Source of the DNA: Candidatus Moraniibacteriota bacterium | Lineage (GTDB): Bacteria; Patescibacteriota; Minisyncoccia; Moranbacterales; GCA-2747515 | DNA length: 26,479 bases | Direction: 5' to 3' | Assembly (NCBI GenBank): GCA_030592425.1 | Contig: JAUVJK010000005.1 | Location: forward strand, 1 to 26,479 | Shown: piece by piece, positions 22,500 to 26,479 of the stretch | Numbering within the stretch: the first letter of the stretch is position 1 | How the letters are laid out: each line of letters opens with the position of its first letter | Position numbers and translations under genes: made by a program | Notes under the pieces: model-generated | What the model saw: only the letters and a program-made list of their open reading frames with translations | What the model was told of the DNA's origin: nothing | Database searches by the model: none

Positions 22500-23516
22500 A
22501 TGACACTAGATAAATCAAATTTGCGGCGCGTTATTCTTGATGAAGCTTCTCAATTTGAGGAAGGTTTTAAGATCGCGGAAAAGATCTCTGTACAAGGCTC
22601 TTTTGATCGTATTATGGTGTCAGGTATGGGTGGCAGTGCTCTGCCTTCAAATATTTTACGCATTTATCTTAATAGTCTTTTTTCACAAGATAGATCATAT
22701 AAGAAGATTGATGTTTTCCAGAATCGCTTTTATACACTGCCACCAGAAGCATATAATAATTGTCTCAATCTCATTTGCTCTCATTCTGGAAATACAGAAG
22801 AAACAATTGCTTCTTTTCAGGAAGCGCTTGATAACAATCTCCCATGTATTGGGATCTCATCAGGCGGTGTGATCGAGAAAATGTGTAAAAAGAACAAGAT
22901 CTTACATGTAAAGTTACCAGTGCCATACAAGAATTTTCAACCGCGTATGGCGACAGGGCATTTTGTCGGTGTGATCATTCAAATTTTGATCAATCAGAGA
23001 ATGATCTCAGATTGTCGCCCTGATATCATTACTGCTGCAAAAAAGCTTGATAAAAATATTCCAAAACTGGAACAGCAAGGAAAGGAGATGGCAAAGCGTC
23101 TTGTCGGGAAAACGCCTGTGATCTATGCATCAACGCATTTTAAAGCGCTTGCAATGATCTGGAAGATCAAGATAAATGAGAATAGCAAAACGCCTGCATT
23201 CTGGAATTATTTCCCAGAGCTTAATCATAATGAATTTGTTGGTTATACAAATCCGCAGGGAGAATTTTATATTATTTTGTTGAGAGATAGTTGCGATCAT
23301 GAGCGAAATTTGAAACGATATGACGTGACAGAAAAGATCTTGAAAGAAAATGGCATCAGTGTCGAAGTTGTAAAAATGCCGGAAGGCACATTATTTTATC
23401 ATATTTTTGCCACGCTTGCTCTCGGAGATTGGATGTCATATTATCTTGCACTTGAATACAAACAAGACCCGACACCGGTTGATTGGGTTGAGGATTTCAA
23501 AAAAGAGCTTAAATAG
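22500..23516 (+). CDS. Bifunctional phosphoglucose/phosphomannose isomerase
   Basis: The 338-residue enzyme interconverts fructose 6-phosphate with glucose 6-phosphate and mannose 6-phosphate. Its sugar isomerase (SIS) motifs are VSGMGGSALPSN near residue 41, SHSGNTEET near 95 with the phosphate-binding Ser/Thr, GISSGG, and PRMATGHF; NSKTPAFWNYFPELNHNEFVG near 229 and the C-terminal TPVDWVEDFKKEL are specific for this archaeal-type bifunctional group. The length fits. Together with manC it provides mannose metabolites; a mutase would be needed between mannose 6- and 1-phosphate. It lies 21 nt after the binding protein without a Shine-Dalgarno. A hairpin at 23602-23628 is a probable terminator. 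Confidence 0.9.
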   Translation: MTLDKSNLRRVILDEASQFEEGFKIAEKISVQGSFDRIMVSGMGGSALPSNILRIYLNSLFSQDRSYKKIDVFQNRFYTLPPEAYNNCLNLICSHSGNTEETIASFQEALDNNLPCIGISSGGVIEKMCKKNKILHVKLPVPYKNFQPRMATGHFVGVIIQILINQRMISDCRPDIITAAKKLDKNIPKLEQQGKEMAKRLVGKTPVIYASTHFKALAMIWKIKINENSKTPAFWNYFPELNHNEFVGYTNPQGEFYIILLRDSCDHERNLKRYDVTEKILKENGISVEVVKMPEGTLFYHIFATLALGDWMSYYLALEYKQDPTPVDWVEDFKKELK

Positions 23517-23601
23517 GGCATTATTACCCCTTGCCAAGAAGATGATTCTATGCTAGGATAAGATATCGTTAGATTCTTCTTATGTTCGACAATTTCATAA
23601 A

Positions 23602-23628
23602 AAGCTGAGATTTTCAGATCAGCTTCTT
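23602..23628. terminator. Probable terminator after the isomerase gene
   Basis: AAGCTGA (23602-23608) and TCAGCTT (23619-23625) pair around a 10-nt loop, with CTTT after it and a run of A before it, so it could act on either strand. Confidence 0.55.
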
Positions 23629-23705
23629 TGTGTGTGACATGTTTTATCGCATGATTCACAGAGTATATATTTATTAACAAATATTGCAATAATAGTCTTG
23701 GTGGC

Positions 23706-23771
23706 CTGTCTGCAACGCTTTGCGTAGCGATGCAGGCAGATGAAACTAGCATGCCTGCCTACTAGCAGGCA
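23706..23771. repeat. REP-like double hairpin upstream of tRNA-Leu
   Basis: A long imperfect stem (CTGTCTGCAACGCT at 23706-23719 with AGCGATGCAGGCAG at 23726-23739) is followed by a second perfect stem, TGCCTGC (23752-23758) and GCAGGCA (23765-23771), with a CTACTA loop. Both share the GCAGGCA/TGCCTGC core. The GC-rich, paired structure stands out from the AT-rich surroundings and resembles repetitive extragenic palindromes; similar elements are known to me from Patescibacteria, from memory. Between 23517 and 23785 I see no gene. Confidence 0.6.
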
Positions 23772-23785
23772 AGACATACATAATA

Positions 23786-23869
23786 GTCAAAGTGGTGAAA
23801 GTGGTAGACACTCTACGTTCAGGACGTAGTGAACGAAAGTTCTTGGAGGTTCGAATCCTCTCTTTGGCA
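23786..23869 (+). tRNA. tRNA-Leu (anticodon CAG)
   Basis: Acceptor GTCAAAG (23786-23792) pairs with CTTTGGC (23862-23868), one U-G pair included, and the discriminator is A at 23869. The D arm reads GTGAAAGTGGTAGACAC. The anticodon stem CTACG/CGTAG encloses TTCAGGA with CAG at 23820-23822. A long variable arm (TGAACGAAAGTTC) marks a class II tRNA, and the T arm carries GGTTCGAATCC. CCA is not encoded and would need to be added. Confidence 0.95.
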
Positions 23870-23954
23870 CATTTTTTCTTCTCATTATTAATTTATCAAT
23901 TGAAAATAGTACTTGTTCTGTATTAATGAGACAGATGTGAAGAGTGATCTCTTT

Positions 23955-23982
23955 TTGTGATGATCACGCTTCTGAGTATATA
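23955..23982 (+). promoter_or_regulatory. Probable promoter of the RNase J gene
   Basis: TTGTGA (23955-23960), 16 nt, TATATA (23977-23982). The -10 ends 5 nt before ATG 23988, so the mRNA would be leaderless. GTGATC (23944-23949) and GATCAC (23962-23967) form an inverted repeat around the -35 box. Confidence 0.5.
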
Positions 23983-23987
23983 AAACT

Positions 23988-26021
23988 ATGACAGAAGGAA
24001 AGAAAAAAGAGACCGCATCTCAGCGCAAAAAACGCGCGCAGGGAGGGTCAACTGTACGCTCGCAACATAAGCGAGGTGCAAGGGCAACACATAAGAAGCC
24101 CGCACATAAGAAGCCGACACATACTGCTAAAAAGCAGAGTGAGTCAGGTAAATCTGTGCAACATAATAAACCACATCAAGCGAAGAAAGCGAAACCTACA
24201 GCATCGAAGCAAGCGCCAAAGAAAAAAGGCAAGAAGCAGGGACGCGGACGTCGTGGTGGTCATAATCGCAATTTGCAAACCAATGCAGAGCGCGTGCTTA
24301 TGGTGACCGATAAAGGGCCTGATGCAAAGCGCAAAAAATTGCCGCCATTGCCAAAAGATACACTGCGAATCATTACAATTGGTGGACAAGAAGAGGTTGG
24401 GCGCAATATGGCAGCATTTGAATACAATAAAGATATTATTATTGTTGATATGGGATTACAATTTCCAGAAGAAGATATGCCAGGAATTGATTATATTGTT
24501 CCAAATATTAGCTATCTTAGAGGAAAAGAAAAGAATATTCGTGGTGTGATCTTCACGCACGGGCATCTCGATCACATTGGTGCAGCACCAATTCTTTTGA
24601 AAGAGCTTGGTTATCCACCAGTGATCGCACGTGATCTGACACTTGCTTTGATCAAAAAGAAAGTAGAAGACGGCAATCCTGGTGCAGCGAATAATCTCAA
24701 AACAGTGAGCATTAAAGATCTCAGTAAAACATTGCGACTTGGCGATTTTCGTACACATTTCTTTGATGTGGAACACTCGATCATGGATTCAATGGGTGTA
24801 GCACTTGAGACACCAGCTGGTACAGCGATTCATATGGGAGATTGGATGATCAATAGGGATCCATCTGAGGGTAATGTACTGACATACGAAGCGCTAAAGG
24901 AATATCCTGCACCGCGTATTTTGATGTTAGAAAGTCTTGGTTCTATTAAGACAGAGTCAAAATCAGAGAAAGTAGTTCAAGGAAATTTGGAAGATCTGAT
25001 CAATAATGCTCCAGGACGGATCATTCTTGGAACATTTGCGTCACAGGTCAAACGCATCAGCCTACTTCTGCAATATGCAGAGAAAATTGGTCGTAAGGTC
25101 GCATTGGATGGTTATAGTATGAAGACGAATGTTGAAATTGCACAACAACTCGGTTATCTCAAGATCAAGAAAGATCTTTTGATCCCAATCAATGATATTG
25201 ATAAATATCCAGACAAAAAAATTCTTGTACTTTGCACTGGTTCACAGGGTGAATACAATGCTGTTTTGAATCGGATCGTTACGGATAATCACCGCTTTAT
25301 CAAGATCAAGAGAGAAGATACAATCGTTTTTTCTTCATCTGTTATTCCTGGAAACGAACGAACGATCCAACGCTTGAAGGATAATCTCTATCGTAAATGT
25401 GATAACGTGATTCATAGTGATGTTATGGATATTCATATAGGTGGACATGCGACAGAAGGAGATATTAAAGATGTGATTGCGATGGTGGAGCCACAATATT
25501 TTCTCCCAGTATACGCAAACTATTTCATGTTGGATGAAGCAGCTAAGCGCGCTGTAGAGATGGGTTTTCCGAAAGAGCGAATTGCACTCCTTGATAATGG
25601 TGGTATGATCGAATTTAATACCAAAGGACAAGCACGTAAACTAAAAGATAAAGCAGATGCGAGCTATATCTTTATTGACGGACTTGGTGTCGGTGATATT
25701 GGACATGTTGTCCTGCGTGATCGCCAAATGCTTTCTGCAGATGGGATGTATGTGATCACAGTGATCATTGATAGTAAAACGAAGGAAGTCGTTGACAATA
25801 TGCAGATCACATCTCGCGGCTTTATAGTTGTGAAAGATAACTTTGAACTCGTGAATGAAACAAAGAAGCGAGTAAAGAAGATCATTAAAACATCAACTAG
25901 TAGCGATACAAAAATGGATTGGAAGATCGTTGAAAAAAATATTCGTGATGATATTGGTGAATATCTTTTCCAGAAAACAGAACGACGACCAATGGTGCTA
26001 CCAGTCGTTATCGAAGTATAA
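23988..26021 (+). CDS. rnj: Ribonuclease J with long basic N-terminal extension
   Basis: The 677-residue protein is a 5'-3' exo- and endonuclease of RNA decay and rRNA maturation. The metallo-beta-lactamase core starts near residue 126 (LRIITIGGQEEVGRN) with the zinc motif HGHLDHIG at 191-198, followed by VEHSIMDSMGV, IHMGDW, the beta-CASP part (ILGTFASQVKRI, LCTGSQGEYNAVLNRI, FSSSVIPGNERTI), IHIGGHATEGDI and the C-terminal domain. The first 125 residues are Lys, His and Arg rich, with a short tandem of HKKP units and a GRGRRGGHNRN stretch, and are probably disordered and RNA-binding. The typical enzyme is about 555 residues. The start is the first ATG after the promoter; starting further in would remove the extension. 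Followed by a strong terminator at 26068-26096. Confidence 0.95.
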   Translation: MTEGKKKETASQRKKRAQGGSTVRSQHKRGARATHKKPAHKKPTHTAKKQSESGKSVQHNKPHQAKKAKPTASKQAPKKKGKKQGRGRRGGHNRNLQTNAERVLMVTDKGPDAKRKKLPPLPKDTLRIITIGGQEEVGRNMAAFEYNKDIIIVDMGLQFPEEDMPGIDYIVPNISYLRGKEKNIRGVIFTHGHLDHIGAAPILLKELGYPPVIARDLTLALIKKKVEDGNPGAANNLKTVSIKDLSKTLRLGDFRTHFFDVEHSIMDSMGVALETPAGTAIHMGDWMINRDPSEGNVLTYEALKEYPAPRILMLESLGSIKTESKSEKVVQGNLEDLINNAPGRIILGTFASQVKRISLLLQYAEKIGRKVALDGYSMKTNVEIAQQLGYLKIKKDLLIPINDIDKYPDKKILVLCTGSQGEYNAVLNRIVTDNHRFIKIKREDTIVFSSSVIPGNERTIQRLKDNLYRKCDNVIHSDVMDIHIGGHATEGDIKDVIAMVEPQYFLPVYANYFMLDEAAKRAVEMGFPKERIALLDNGGMIEFNTKGQARKLKDKADASYIFIDGLGVGDIGHVVLRDRQMLSADGMYVITVIIDSKTKEVVDNMQITSRGFIVVKDNFELVNETKKRVKKIIKTSTSSDTKMDWKIVEKNIRDDIGEYLFQKTERRPMVLPVVIEV

Positions 26022-26067
26022 GGGTGGATTGGTAAGTGTGTGAACTAGTAAAATAGTGAATTCGATA

Positions 26068-26096
26068 AAAAGCAGGCAATCTTGTTGCCTGCTTTT
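26068..26096. terminator. Terminator after the RNase J gene
   Basis: AAAAGCAGGCAA and TTGCCTGCTTTT form a perfect 12-bp stem with a TCTTG loop, with T at the end on both strands. The core GCAGGCA is the same as in the REP-like element at 23706-23771. Confidence 0.9.
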
Positions 26097-26127
26097 AGTG
26101 TGTTACAATAGAAGTATTGATTATTAG

Positions 26128-26133
26128 TATACT
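26128..26133 (+). promoter_or_regulatory. Candidate -10 box of trpS
   Basis: TATACT lies 3 nt before ATG 26137, without a good -35. A second option is TACAAT (26104-26109) with TTGTTG (26082-26087) inside the preceding terminator loop. The exact promoter is open. Confidence 0.3.
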
Positions 26134-26136
26134 CTT

Positions 26137-26479
26137 ATGAACAAACAACGACTTTTTTCTGGTGTACAAGCGACGGGAAATCTTCATCTGGGAAATTATC
26201 TCGGAGCTGTACAACAGTGGGTGCAATTGCAGGAGGAATATAATGCGATGTTCTGTGTTGTTGACCTTCATGCAATTACTGTGCCACAAAATCCTGAAGA
26301 TCTCTATCAGCGCACGATCGATACGGTGCGCGTTTTCCTTGCGTCGGGCATTGATGCAAAAGAAAATATCGTTTTTGCACAATCGCATGTTCAGGAGCAT
26401 ACAGAATTGTGCTGGATCCTTAATTCTATCGCACGAATGGGCGATATGGAAAAAATGACACAATTCAAAGATAAAAGTG
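26137..26479 (+). CDS. trpS: Tryptophanyl-tRNA synthetase, N-terminal part
   Basis: The first 114 codons of a gene that runs beyond the window. The product charges tRNA-Trp. The class I signature is clear: MNKQRLFSGVQATGNLHLGNY with the HxGN form of the HIGH motif (HLGN at about 17-20), then FCVVDLHAITV, where the VDLHA(I)T segment is typical of bacterial TrpRS, and ILNSIARMGDMEKMTQFKDKS at the end of the visible part, which matches the pattern around the Trp-binding and dimer region. The start ATG 26137 is the first of the frame. It follows the RNase J terminator and is likely transcribed separately. Confidence 0.95.
   Translation, partial: MNKQRLFSGVQATGNLHLGNYLGAVQQWVQLQEEYNAMFCVVDLHAITVPQNPEDLYQRTIDTVRVFLASGIDAKENIVFAQSHVQEHTELCWILNSIARMGDMEKMTQFKDKS

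Overview
The window looks like a chromosomal stretch of a small-genome bacterium of the Candidate Phyla Radiation (Patescibacteria). I infer this from protein types, not from a marker-gene placement. The hints are a Cas2-fold PaaX-like regulator with an N-terminal membrane helix, a UvrC lacking its C-terminal helix-hairpin-helix tail, RNase J with a long basic extension, many single-helix-anchored envelope proteins, and a near-total absence of Shine-Dalgarno sequences. The genetic code is standard: Trp is read from TGG, and TGA ends genes such as 187-675 and 3123-4178. GC content is roughly 40% by eye.

Layout. 1-675: the end of a rhodanese-domain gene and a small membrane protein with a CPGC motif. 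738-2215: a minus-strand L,D-transpeptidase whose promoter is followed at once by a terminator-like leader hairpin. 2305-4178: a possible tiny membrane peptide, an unrecognised Cys-containing membrane protein, and class II fructose-bisphosphate aldolase. 4288-5099: a near-perfect 46-bp palindrome and an AlkD-like DNA repair protein. 5148-5640: a decayed region holding a GH130 mannoside-phosphorylase pseudogene. 5725-8302: typA, then rpmG-rpmB (bL33, bL28). 8436-10157: a lysozyme-like cell-wall enzyme and a membrane-anchored beta-helix protein, convergent. 10165-19247: a nucleotide-excision-repair cluster: uvrA1, the PaaX/Cas2-fold regulator, uvrC, a second full-length uvrA, and a nucleotidyltransferase-fold protein. 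19242-23516: manC on the minus strand, divergent from secG, an oligopeptide-binding lipoprotein-like protein, and a phosphoglucose/phosphomannose isomerase. 23706-26479: a REP-like element, tRNA-Leu(CAG), RNase J, and the start of trpS.

The most interesting structure is in the repair cluster. The regulator gene and uvrC each carry an identical 27-nt block upstream, made of a perfect palindrome (core TGTCCATATGGACA) directly followed by a -10-like TATAAAT. This suggests that the Cas2-fold regulator controls itself and uvrC, a candidate DNA-repair control circuit. Other signals that gene calling does not explain are interlocked divergent promoters between the beta-helix gene and uvrA1, promoters placed so that many mRNAs would be leaderless, strong GATC over-representation linked to isoleucine codon context, and the leader hairpin of the L,D-transpeptidase gene.
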